Assembly: GCA_020630455.1 (NCBI GenBank)
Contig: JAHDBK010000045.1
Coordinates: forward strand, 1-13,679
Origin: Saprospiraceae bacterium
GTDB taxonomy: Bacteria; Bacteroidota; Bacteroidia; Chitinophagales; Saprospiraceae
DNA length: 13,679 nucleotides
Direction of reading: 5' to 3'
Shown one piece after another: positions 7,765-13,673 of this stretch. Under the pieces are notes generated by a model. The model was not told the origin of the DNA, did no database searches, and was given only the letters and a program-made list of their open reading frames with translations. Within the stretch, counting starts at the first letter, position 1. Every line of letters starts with the position of its first letter. The translations under genes and the position numbers were made by a program.

Positions 7765-8514
7765 ATGAAAATAATAATACACTCTTTTTTAGTTGTGATA
7801 ATTTTTAATTTATATCAATGTACGCTACCTGAAAGTAACATTGAAAAAGATAATGATATAGAAACATCTGATTTATTATTTATTAAAAGTAAAAAAGAAG
7901 AAGTAACATTAGACACACAACAATTTATTATAAATTACAACCAATTATTAAGTAGAATTTATAATAAAAGGAAAGAAATTAAATATAATAACACGATAAA
8001 TCGTGAAGAAAAAATAGCTCAAGCGAAGCAATTAATAAATAATTTTTTATTAGACTCCATCATATCTTATTGGTACCATACTCCTTGGGATTTCAATGGG
8101 TATAGTGATAAACCACGTGTGGGTTATATTGCTTGTGGGTATTTGGTAAGTACTCCAATTCGACATTTGAATTTTAAAATAAACAGGTATAAAATTGCAC
8201 AAAAAGCGGCTAAAGAAATTGTTGAAAAACTCTGTTTAGATAGTAGTATTAAGACATTTTATTCTATTGACAAATTAGAACAATACATGAAAAACTATGA
8301 AAATGATGTTTTAATTTTAGGTTTAAATAATCATGTTGGTTTTGCTACATATAAAAATAATGAAAGTTATTTCATACATTCTTCTTATACAGATGAGCAA
8401 GTGGTAGTAAAAGAAAAATTGAAGAATTCTGCTCCAATCTCATATTCAGATATTTATGTAATAGGCAATTTTACTCAAAATGAAAGATTAATAGAAAATT
8501 GGTTGAATCAATAG
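7765..8514 (+). CDS. Lipoprotein with cysteine-peptidase (NlpC/P60-like) features
   Basis: This is a 249-residue protein. A short signal ends in NLYQC, with Cys19 the likely lipidated residue, though the lipobox is loose. Residues 45-100 are probably helical and charged. The core (about 102-235) has YHTPWDFNGYSDKPRVGYIACGY with Cys124, then LNNHVGFATY with His190, then YFIHSSY with His205. The order Cys, then a His before a Gly and a beta strand, suggests a papain/NlpC-like cysteine hydrolase. I recall similar Bacteroidota proteins (W.FNG, G.IACGYFV, NHVGF) annotated as hypothetical. Catalytic roles for Cys124 and His190 are inference, and the substrate is unknown. The gene is divergent from grpE and is followed after 19 bases by the glycosyltransferase gene. 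Confidence 0.75.
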   Translation: MKIIIHSFLVVIIFNLYQCTLPESNIEKDNDIETSDLLFIKSKKEEVTLDTQQFIINYNQLLSRIYNKRKEIKYNNTINREEKIAQAKQLINNFLLDSIISYWYHTPWDFNGYSDKPRVGYIACGYLVSTPIRHLNFKINRYKIAQKAAKEIVEKLCLDSSIKTFYSIDKLEQYMKNYENDVLILGLNNHVGFATYKNNESYFIHSSYTDEQVVVKEKLKNSAPISYSDIYVIGNFTQNERLIENWLNQ

Positions 8515-8522
8515 ACTTTGCT

Positions 8523-8530
8523 TACATTTG
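8523..8530 (+). promoter_or_regulatory. -7 promoter element abutting the glycosyltransferase start
   Basis: TACATTTG matches TAnnTTTG exactly and is separated from ATG 8534 by only three bases. TTG at 8499-8501 (21-base spacing) or 8503-8505 (17-base spacing) could be the -33 element. If real, transcription would start at or next to the A of the start codon, giving a leaderless mRNA. Co-transcription from the gene upstream is the alternative. Confidence 0.45.
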
Positions 8531-8533
8531 TAA

Positions 8534-8854
8534 ATGCTTATATTTTTAATATTTACGATAATTTGTTGTATTGCTTATGGATTTATTATAAGTAGTGCTT
8601 TAAGATACTGGAAAAGTATACCTATATGGAATATTCCCTTGGATTTTATCCCTAAAACAGTTGTAAGTATTATTATTCCTGCTAGAAACGAAGCTGACAA
8701 TATTATTCAAACTCTAGAAGCTATTCATTCACAAAAATATCCTTCTATTTTGATGAATATCATTGTAGTAGATGACCATTCAGAAGATGATACTGTTGAA
8801 ATAATAATTATATTAATAAAAAAAGTATTACTAATATTTCTTTGTTTCAATTAA
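8534..8854 (+). CDS. Glycosyltransferase family 2, N-terminal part (frame broken)
   Basis: This frame encodes 106 residues, of which about 97 belong to the enzyme. Residues 1-25 form a membrane helix. A GT-A nucleotide-sugar-binding start follows: VSIIIPARNEADNI (44-57), the helix LEAIHSQKYP, and IIVVDDHSEDDT (76-87) with the Asp pair that contacts the nucleotide. Family members continue directly into the rest of the catalytic domain. Here the frame runs into nine unrelated residues (VLLIFLCFN) and a stop at 8852. The coding sense resumes in the -1 frame right after the A7 run at 8818-8824. Joined there, the product is 383 residues, a normal size for a membrane-anchored family 2 enzyme. The gene starts 19 bases after the peptidase-like gene. 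It may be a pseudogene, a sequencing indel or a frameshifted gene. Confidence 0.75.
   Translation: MLIFLIFTIICCIAYGFIISSALRYWKSIPIWNIPLDFIPKTVVSIIIPARNEADNIIQTLEAIHSQKYPSILMNIIVVDDHSEDDTVEIIIILIKKVLLIFLCFN
8818..8824 (+). other. A7 slippery run at the glycosyltransferase frame break
   Basis: In the incoming frame the run reads atA AAA AAA gta, which has the X XXY YYZ layout of a -1 slippery heptamer. A -1 shift after the second Lys codon continues as agt att act aat, which is exactly the frame of the C-terminal half. No downstream hairpin or upstream Shine-Dalgarno-like stimulator is visible. One missing A in the run, by mutation or sequencing error, explains it equally well. Confidence 0.6.
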
Positions 8855-9684
8855 AAAACTTTATCAAAGAAGGATATCAAGGCTCGTTCAAGAAAAAAGC
8901 TATTGAAATTGGTGTTGCACATACTGAAAGTGAACTCATTATCACTACAGATGCTGATTGTATCATGGGAGAAGAATGGTTGAATTATATTGTATCATAT
9001 TATGAAGCAAACCAAAATGACATGATTGCTGCTCCTGTTAATTTTTATAAGGAAGGAAATCTTTTACAAAAATTTCAATCCCTTGATTTTACGGGTATGA
9101 TGGGAATGACTGGTGCGGGTATTCAAAGTAAAATAATGAGAATGTGTAATGGAGCAAATTTGATTTATACAAGAGCCATTTTTGATAAAGTAGGTGGGTT
9201 CGAAGGAAATGAAGATAGGGCTTCTGGCGATGATATGTTTTTAATGCACAAGGTAGCAGCTCATGAAGGTAATATTGCTTACCTCAAACAAAAAGAGGCC
9301 ACAGTCTATACAGAAGCTAAAAAAACTTGGTTAGGCTTTTATAGACAAAGGGTGAGATGGGCGACAAAGAATGCCCAATATGATGATTATAATGTACTAA
9401 TCATCAACTCTATTGTATATTTTACATGTTATTGTTTTTTTGTAGGATTACTATTTACTTATTTTAATCCTTTAATAATAGGAACAAGTGTTTTATTGGT
9501 CATTATATTCAAAGGAATTGCTGATTATTTTTTATTAAGTACAATGAGTACCTTTTTTAATAGAAAAGATTTAATGAGATATTTTATACCTTCATTCTTT
9601 CTACATATTGCTTATATTTTCTTTATAGGAATATTGGCCAATATGCAAAAGGAATATATTTGGAAAGGAAGAAAAGTCAAATAG
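8824..9684 (+). CDS. Glycosyltransferase family 2, C-terminal part (continues after frame break)
   Basis: This frame continues the enzyme for 286 residues. The first residues SITNISLFQ join smoothly to the upstream half. The catalytic parts follow: KKKAIE, LIITTDADC with the metal-binding DAD, RMCNGANLIYTR, GGFEGNEDRASGDDMF with the probable catalytic acid cluster, and YRQRVRWATK containing QRVRW. That last motif fits QxxRW, typical of processive family 2 enzymes such as cellulose and hyaluronan synthases. Three or four membrane helices (from about 9396 to 9648) end the protein. It should sit in the inner membrane with the catalytic domain in the cytoplasm; the sugar and acceptor are unknown. 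The only start in this frame near the break is a TTG at 8842, not credible because it lacks the nucleotide-binding half. The stop is six bases from the stop of the convergent lipoprotein gene. Confidence 0.8.
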   Translation, partial: SITNISLFQLKNFIKEGYQGSFKKKAIEIGVAHTESELIITTDADCIMGEEWLNYIVSYYEANQNDMIAAPVNFYKEGNLLQKFQSLDFTGMMGMTGAGIQSKIMRMCNGANLIYTRAIFDKVGGFEGNEDRASGDDMFLMHKVAAHEGNIAYLKQKEATVYTEAKKTWLGFYRQRVRWATKNAQYDDYNVLIINSIVYFTCYCFFVGLLFTYFNPLIIGTSVLLVIIFKGIADYFLLSTMSTFFNRKDLMRYFIPSFFLHIAYIFFIGILANMQKEYIWKGRKVK

Positions 9685-9690
9685 GTATTT

Positions 9691-10440
9691 CTAATTATAA
9701 TCAATTATGGTTTGAGTTAAAATATAGCCTTTTTCCGCTTTTTCCTCCCAAGGAGTTAAATCATCCAATATTTGAGTATCTAAAATCCATTCTTCTTTGT
9801 AAACCATACCTACATCTTTGGCATAAAGGGCTTTTGAATATCTTTTTTCAATTAGATTTTCGTCATCTGCGTAAAGCACTTCCGTTACATTACTAAATGT
9901 AAAGTCGCCCACAGTCATAGCATCATCTACAGTAATAATTTCAGCATCCCAATTTTTGAAAGGTTCTATAGCTTCTTCTGCAATACTTACAGTATAATCG
10001 TCAGCAACATATAAAGTAGCATCAAAATCAGCACCTTGTCTTAAAGGAAAGACCATTTTAATCAACCTTACGTTTTCTTCTGTTTTTTCAGCTATATTTT
10101 CTGTTTGTTTGCTTGTCCAAACATCTTTTATTTGCCAATCATCATTTAAAGATGCTTTTTCAAATCGTTCTATTCTGTATGCTGTATCTCCCTCTTCATC
10201 TTCGTACTCTTCAATTATTTCTTCTCTTACATAAGTTGTAGATTGTAGGATAATAGGGACACTACCATCAAAATCAAAAACTATTGAATCTACTTGATAA
10301 TCTATATATTTCCCAACAGAAAGAGGGAAGTATTCCCTTCCTTCTTCTACAACAATTTCTTCATAAACACCTCCTTCACGACAAGAAGTAATGCTTAATA
10401 TTATCAAAATCATGATGAGAGGATACTTAATAATTTTCAT
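9691..10440 (-). CDS. Conserved Bacteroidota lipoprotein of unknown function
   Basis: This is a 249-residue lipoprotein. The signal (residues 1-19) ends ITSC with Cys20. The mature part is acidic and predicted mostly beta. YFPLSVGKYIDYQVDSIVFD (38-57) resembles the start of many Bacteroidota lipoproteins that form a single beta-rich domain. Further conserved-looking segments are TAYRIERF, WTSKQT, LIKMVFPLRQG, VLYADDENLIEKRYSKALYAKDVGMVYKE and a Trp- and Glu-containing C-terminus ending LTQTIIDYN. I recall the DDENLIEKRYS and YAK.VG.VYKE blocks as characteristic of a hypothetical family in this phylum. No catalytic motif is visible. It is probably attached to the periplasmic face of the outer membrane. 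It converges tail-to-tail with the glycosyltransferase with a 6-base gap and no visible terminator. Confidence 0.85.
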   Translation of the reverse strand: MKIIKYPLIMILIILSITSCREGGVYEEIVVEEGREYFPLSVGKYIDYQVDSIVFDFDGSVPIILQSTTYVREEIIEEYEDEEGDTAYRIERFEKASLNDDWQIKDVWTSKQTENIAEKTEENVRLIKMVFPLRQGADFDATLYVADDYTVSIAEEAIEPFKNWDAEIITVDDAMTVGDFTFSNVTEVLYADDENLIEKRYSKALYAKDVGMVYKEEWILDTQILDDLTPWEEKAEKGYILTQTIIDYN

Positions 10441-10462
10441 TTTTTTATGTTTATTTCAATAC

Positions 10463-10517
10463 TAAATATATTATACGTTATTACGAAAAATTGATTACAG
10501 CTAAGAGTATGTTTAAA
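10463..10517 (-). promoter_or_regulatory. Candidate promoter region of the 10440 lipoprotein gene, shared with the next gene
   Basis: On the minus strand TATATTTA (complement of 10463-10470) is a 7-of-8 match to TAnnTTTG, ending 22 bases before the start codon. Upstream of it lie blocks that recur in the same order before the gene starting at 11338: TAAATATATTA (plus strand 10463-10473), GTTATTACGAA (10477-10487), ACAG and AGTATGTTTAAA (ending 10517). Shared blocks suggest a duplicated promoter or operator. Confidence 0.4.
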
Positions 10518-10539
10518 AGACTATTCATAATAACGTATA
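10472..10539. repeat. 16-bp inverted repeat upstream of the 10440 gene
   Basis: TATACGTTATTACGAA (10472-10487) and TTCATAATAACGTATA (10524-10539) are complementary at 15 of 16 positions, with a 36-base spacer. The spacer contains a copy of AGAGTATGTTTAAA. It could form a hairpin or be a binding site. No terminator-like T-tract follows. Confidence 0.6.
10504..10517 (+). repeat. Solo copy of the AGAGTATGTTTAAA terminal repeat
   Basis: This 14-mer is identical to both ends of the palindromic element at 12364-12519. No second end is found nearby. It may be a remnant of a related element or a shared regulatory motif. Confidence 0.5.
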
Positions 10540-10573
10540 TTAATAATAATTATCATGCGAAAAAGATGCCAAT

Positions 10574-11338
10574 TTATTTTTTTTCTTTAATTTGTTTAAT
10601 AAAATATTCATAATAATCTAAATCTTGGATAGTAGCCATGCCCCAAAGTGGTGGATAACCTTCTCTAATTCTATAATAATCTTGAACTATATCTCCTTGT
10701 TGTTCATAATTAAAATTTTGAAGGTTCCATCTTTTTGCAATAGCTTTTTTAATAGCAGCTATTCCGCCATAATTGTATTTCTTTTCCGAATATTGAGCCA
10801 ATAATGCTCTAACTAAATAAACCGAGCCAAATTTTTGATATTGCCAAATATGAATTAATTCATGAATAAAAACACTATTTTCCATTTTATTCCAAGTATT
10901 GATATGATGGAAGGTCGCATAAGCCTTAGCAACAGGTCTCCATTTTATACCCAAATACGAACTTTCATCAATAGAAATCACTTTTAAGTTAATAGCATTT
11001 TCATATACTGAATTCGCCAATTGAATTTCATCTTTATTCAAATTTCTACTATTAATTTTAATCCAATCAACTAGTATAGAATAAACTTCGCCAATAGCAA
11101 AAAGATCCGAAATATAGAAGAATAATTCTAAAAACCAAACGCCAATTTTTCCTATTGTATTCAATTGGCTTTCTAAAAAATTACTAGAAAATTCTTCTTT
11201 TTGGTCAAAGAATCCAAAAAAGTCATACAAGTGTTGTAATAGTCTAACAACTCTAATTGGAATCTGTATAATATAGAAACCAATTCTATTTATAGTAATA
11301 ATGAATTTATTAATAATATGCCTAATGATTCTATTCAA
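10574..11338 (-). CDS. Putative zinc metallopeptidase-like protein with HELIH motif
   Basis: This is a 254-residue protein. The N-terminal 35-40 residues are hydrophobic and basic with amphipathic or membrane character (IIRHIINKFIITINRIGFYIIQIPIRVV), without a Cys lipobox. A second hydrophobic stretch lies at about 61-90. The C-terminal domain contains FIHELIHIWQYQ, an HExxH zinc motif with His159, Glu160 and His163. Further on, NYGG (189-192) is followed by FNYEQQGDIVQDYY (209-222); Glu212 could be the third zinc ligand of a gluzincin-like site. HEL.H.WQ followed by an EQQ..I..DYY helix resembles DUF4157-like proteins of Bacteroidota, some of which occur near contractile injection systems. 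Nothing of that kind is seen here. Activity and substrate are unknown; it may be a structural HExxH protein. It is preceded by its own promoter-like region and is not tightly packed with its neighbours. Confidence 0.75.
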   Translation of the reverse strand: MNRIIRHIINKFIITINRIGFYIIQIPIRVVRLLQHLYDFFGFFDQKEEFSSNFLESQLNTIGKIGVWFLELFFYISDLFAIGEVYSILVDWIKINSRNLNKDEIQLANSVYENAINLKVISIDESSYLGIKWRPVAKAYATFHHINTWNKMENSVFIHELIHIWQYQKFGSVYLVRALLAQYSEKKYNYGGIAAIKKAIAKRWNLQNFNYEQQGDIVQDYYRIREGYPPLWGMATIQDLDYYEYFIKQIKEKK

Positions 11339-11353
11339 TAATTTTTATATTTT

Positions 11354-11422
11354 TAAATATATTAGATGTTATTGCAAATAACATCTATTGTTATTACGAA
11401 TAAAAAACAGTATTTGTTTAAA
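11354..11422 (-). promoter_or_regulatory. Candidate promoter region of the HELIH gene, homologous to that at 10463-10517
   Basis: On the minus strand TATATTTA (complement of 11354-11361) again sits close to a start codon, 15 bases upstream of 11338. The plus-strand blocks TAAATATATTA (11354-11364), GTTATTACGAA (11390-11400), ACAG and AGTATTTGTTTAAA (ending 11422) repeat those before the 10440 gene in the same order. A hairpin is inserted between the first two blocks. Confidence 0.4.
11364..11386. repeat. Perfect 10-bp hairpin in the HELIH gene upstream region
   Basis: AGATGTTATT (11364-11373) and AATAACATCT (11377-11386) are perfectly complementary around GCA. No T-tract follows on either strand, so it is more likely an operator or an inserted repeat than a terminator. 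Confidence 0.6.
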
Positions 11423-11454
11423 TATCTCTCTATTAACATTAACAAAATAGAATT

Positions 11455-11474
11455 AATAACAAAAATTTGTTATT
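11455..11474 (-). terminator. Possible AT-rich terminator hairpin of the EEP lipoprotein gene
   Basis: AATAACAAA (11455-11463) and TTTGTTATT (11466-11474) are perfect 9-bp complements around AA and overlap the gene's stop codon. The stem has only one G-C pair and only a weak T-rich tail on the minus strand, so a terminator role is uncertain. Confidence 0.3.
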
Positions 11475-12357
11475 TTTCACTTGTATATTGAATATTCAAA
11501 TCAACAAAAATCGGCCAATGGTCTGATAATGGTTCTGTTAAATCACCTTGATAATAATATCTATCATCATCTAATTGATAAGTATTGGCTTTTATTTCAA
11601 AATCTGAATTTCCTCTATAGAATATTTTATCAACTGTCTCACAATCTGGTTGATTTCTTTCTGGGTCACAATTATTTAATTTATCTGGAGACAAGGCTGG
11701 TACTTCTCCATTTCTTAATAATTCTAACCAAGCATCTTGAAAACCCAAATCTAACATGGTTCGTATATCATCTCCATCTCTAGTATATCTACAATTAAAA
11801 TCGCCCATTACGATTGCAGCATTATTTTGAGAATGTTCATTAATATAATTTTTTAATTGTAAAATATTTCCTCTTCTAGCTTCTAATGAGGAATTGTCTC
11901 CCCCCGCATTACAATGAACATTATAGAAATCAAGGAATACTCCTTCAAAAATTTCAATTCTAGTAAAATGAAAACCTTTGGGAGTTAGACAGTCTGCTCC
12001 TGTACAATTAGACCATGCTACCCTATCTACATCTTCTATTCTATAATTTGAAAAGGTATTCATACCATCACCACCTGGGACACATCCTGATGTTTGAGTA
12101 ATGTAAGGATGATTAATTTGTGAAGTAATGTCATCATGATAACAAAAATCTTCTTGAACATGAATAATATCGTATTCATTCAACAATGGACTGATGAGCG
12201 GAGAATAAGTTTCTGGATTAGAAGAGGAAAGTCCTTGTGGTAATCCAGCAACATTATAAGTTACTATACTAATATCAACAGTTTGGGTAATTTCTTTTTT
12301 ACATTGTAAAAATAAAAATGGAATAAGAGCTAGTAAAAGTATTTTTTTCATAATCAT
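11470..12357 (-). CDS. Endonuclease/exonuclease/phosphatase-fold lipoprotein
   Basis: This is a 295-residue phosphodiesterase-fold protein on a lipoprotein signal (residues 1-18, FLQC, Cys19). The DNase I/sphingomyelinase-like (EEP) fold is shown by its ordered active-site motifs: VTYNVAGLP with Asn35, IHVQED with Glu69, FYNVHCNAG with His148, VMGDFNCR with Asp186 and Asn188, VDKIFYRG (242-249), and SDHWPIFV with Asp279 and catalytic His280. All residues expected for Mg-dependent phosphodiester hydrolysis are present. Several Cys residues (92, 118, 123, 230, 239) suggest disulfides after export. The substrate could be nucleic acid, a phospholipid or an inositol phosphate; the NVAGLPQGLS start resembles bacterial sphingomyelinase-like members, but this is not decisive. 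The ATG at 12351 (MKKILL) is an equally likely start. The palindromic element 12364-12519 lies immediately upstream, so its promoter must lie in or beyond it. Confidence 0.88.
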   Translation of the reverse strand: MIMKKILLLALIPFLFLQCKKEITQTVDISIVTYNVAGLPQGLSSSNPETYSPLISPLLNEYDIIHVQEDFCYHDDITSQINHPYITQTSGCVPGGDGMNTFSNYRIEDVDRVAWSNCTGADCLTPKGFHFTRIEIFEGVFLDFYNVHCNAGGDNSSLEARRGNILQLKNYINEHSQNNAAIVMGDFNCRYTRDGDDIRTMLDLGFQDAWLELLRNGEVPALSPDKLNNCDPERNQPDCETVDKIFYRGNSDFEIKANTYQLDDDRYYYQGDLTEPLSDHWPIFVDLNIQYTSEK

Positions 12358-12363
12358 AAAATG

Positions 12364-12519
12364 AGAGTATGTTTAAATTTTAGTCTTTATGAAAACCAAC
12401 ATATTAAGAACTTGTCTTTATAAATATTTTATTGTTTATCCCGATAAACTCAAAAATATTTATTTCGCCAAAACCTCAATCTATTGATTCTCATTGTGAT
12501 AAATTTTTAAACATACTCT
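12364..12519. mobile_element. 156-bp palindromic element with terminal inverted repeats (MITE-like)
   Basis: The ends are perfect 14-bp inverted repeats: AGAGTATGTTTAAA (12364-12377) and its complement (12506-12519). The midpoint, between 12441 and 12442, is exactly the CC loop of an internal hairpin. Its arms (12420-12440 and 12443-12463) match at 18 of 21 positions and include the perfect GTTTATC/GATAAAC core. The 42 bases between end and hairpin on each side still match at about 23 positions when folded. No open reading frame is present. No clear target-site duplication is seen (left flank aaaatg, right flank gaatta). It fills the gap between the EEP lipoprotein and permease genes. Confidence 0.6.
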
Positions 12520-12580
12520 GAATTAAAAAATGGAGATATACAAATTTAAACAATTAATATATAAAACAGAAATTTAATAT

Positions 12581-12588
12581 TATTTTTG
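12581..12588 (+). promoter_or_regulatory. -7 promoter element of the ABC permease gene
   Basis: TATTTTTG matches TAnnTTTG exactly and ends five bases before ATG 12594, giving a predicted leader of only a few bases. No TTG is seen at the usual -33 distance; the region there is AT-rich. Confidence 0.5.
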
Positions 12589-12593
12589 CCGAT

Positions 12594-13673
12594 ATGAATG
12601 AGAAAAACATTAGTCCTAATCAAAAAGCTTGGATGCGTTTCAAGAAAAGCAAAACTGCTTTGATTGGACTATTTTGGATTAGTCTTATCTGTATCACAGC
12701 TATTTTAGGTTATATTATCACTCCTGACAAAACACCAAATTGTAGTGAGCAGATGTTGAGGATTGCATTAAAAAACCCTGGTTTTAGCACTGATGTTTTA
12801 TTAGTTGAGAATGATAAAAAAATAGTTGAAAAAAACTTTTTTTCAAAGATATTATTTGGAAAAGAAAATCAATACAAACCCTATCCCATCATTCATTACA
12901 CACAAGAAGCAGACACGATTCAAGCTACACTTTATAACAAAGATTCTTTATCTTTTATCATTTCTAATTTTAATCCAAAAAACAATATTAAGAAAAGAAC
13001 TTATTTGTTGGGTACTGACAAATATGGTAGAGATATATTAAGTAGAATGATATTAGGTGCAAGAATTTCTTTATTAGTTGGATTTATTGCTGTATTTATT
13101 TCGCTTTTTGTAGGAGTAAGTTTAGGAGCTGTTGCAGCTTATGTAGGAGGAAGAGTAGACCAATTGATATTATTTTTAATCAATACAGTTTGGTCTATTC
13201 CAACTTTGTTATTGGTTTTTGCCATTGTATTTGCCTTTGGAAAAACGATAAGTATTATTTTTATAGCTGTGGGTCTTACCATGTGGGTAGATGTCGCTAG
13301 AATTGTAAGAGGACAAGTTTTGGCCACTAAACAAATGCAATATGTAGAAGCGGCTTATACTATGGGCATTCCACATTGGAGAATTATTTTGAAACATATT
13401 TTACCGAATATTTTAGGTCCGATAATGGTCATAGCTGCTGCAAATTTTGCAACTGCTATTTTATTGGAAGCAGGTTTGAGTTACTTGGGCTATGGAGTTC
13501 AAAGTCCTGTCCCTTCTTGGGGCGGTATGTTGAATGAAAATTATGGATATGCTATTAGTGGCAAACCTTTATTAGCATTAATACCTGCATTTGCCATTAT
13601 GATGTTGGTTTTATCATTCAATTGGGTAGGTAATGGTTTAAGAGATGCATTAGATGTCAAATCAAAGGAGTAA
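12594..13673 (+). CDS. ABC transporter permease, DppC/OppC type
   Basis: This 359-residue inner-membrane subunit belongs to a peptide/nickel-type importer. It follows the DppC/OppC plan: a cytoplasmic N-terminus with AWMRFKKSKTALIGLFWIS leading into the first helix (about 22-42), the conserved LLGTDKYGRDILSRMILGARISL (138-160), five further helices, and the EAA cytoplasmic loop EAAYTMGIPHWRIILKH (252-268) that docks on the ATPase. It ends with LLEAGLSYLGYGVQSPVPSWG and a last helix before NGLRDALDV. Unusual is the extracytoplasmic stretch of about 95 residues (43-137) between helix 1 and the LGTDKYGRD motif, longer than in typical DppC. Similar insertions occur in Bacteroidota homologues as I recall. 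The ATPases, the DppB-like permease and a binding protein are not in the window; partners may lie downstream. The substrate is inferred as oligopeptides but not proven. Confidence 0.92.
   Translation: MNEKNISPNQKAWMRFKKSKTALIGLFWISLICITAILGYIITPDKTPNCSEQMLRIALKNPGFSTDVLLVENDKKIVEKNFFSKILFGKENQYKPYPIIHYTQEADTIQATLYNKDSLSFIISNFNPKNNIKKRTYLLGTDKYGRDILSRMILGARISLLVGFIAVFISLFVGVSLGAVAAYVGGRVDQLILFLINTVWSIPTLLLVFAIVFAFGKTISIIFIAVGLTMWVDVARIVRGQVLATKQMQYVEAAYTMGIPHWRIILKHILPNILGPIMVIAAANFATAILLEAGLSYLGYGVQSPVPSWGGMLNENYGYAISGKPLLALIPAFAIMMLVLSFNWVGNGLRDALDVKSKE

Noticed and set aside
8818..8824. Proven programmed -1 frameshift
   Set aside because: The heptamer fits, but no stimulatory structure or Shine-Dalgarno-like site is visible and homopolymer indels are common. 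It is recorded only as a possibility.
8842..9684. Separate glycosyltransferase gene starting at TTG 8842
   Set aside because: It would lack the nucleotide-binding half encoded just upstream in another frame, and the in-frame sequence before TTG is already family-like back to the A7 run. It is the second half of one gene.
9660..9896. Plus-strand reading frame overlapping the glycosyltransferase end and the convergent lipoprotein gene
   Set aside because: It is antisense to a well-supported lipoprotein gene and has no family-like content or start signal.
11364..11386. Rho-independent terminator
   Set aside because: The stem is perfect but no T-tract follows on either strand, and it sits within a block shared with another upstream region.
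12364..12519. Ordinary bidirectional terminator between divergent genes
   Set aside because: Both flanking genes are transcribed away from the region, so no terminator is needed, and the structure is far larger than a terminator with defined terminal repeats.
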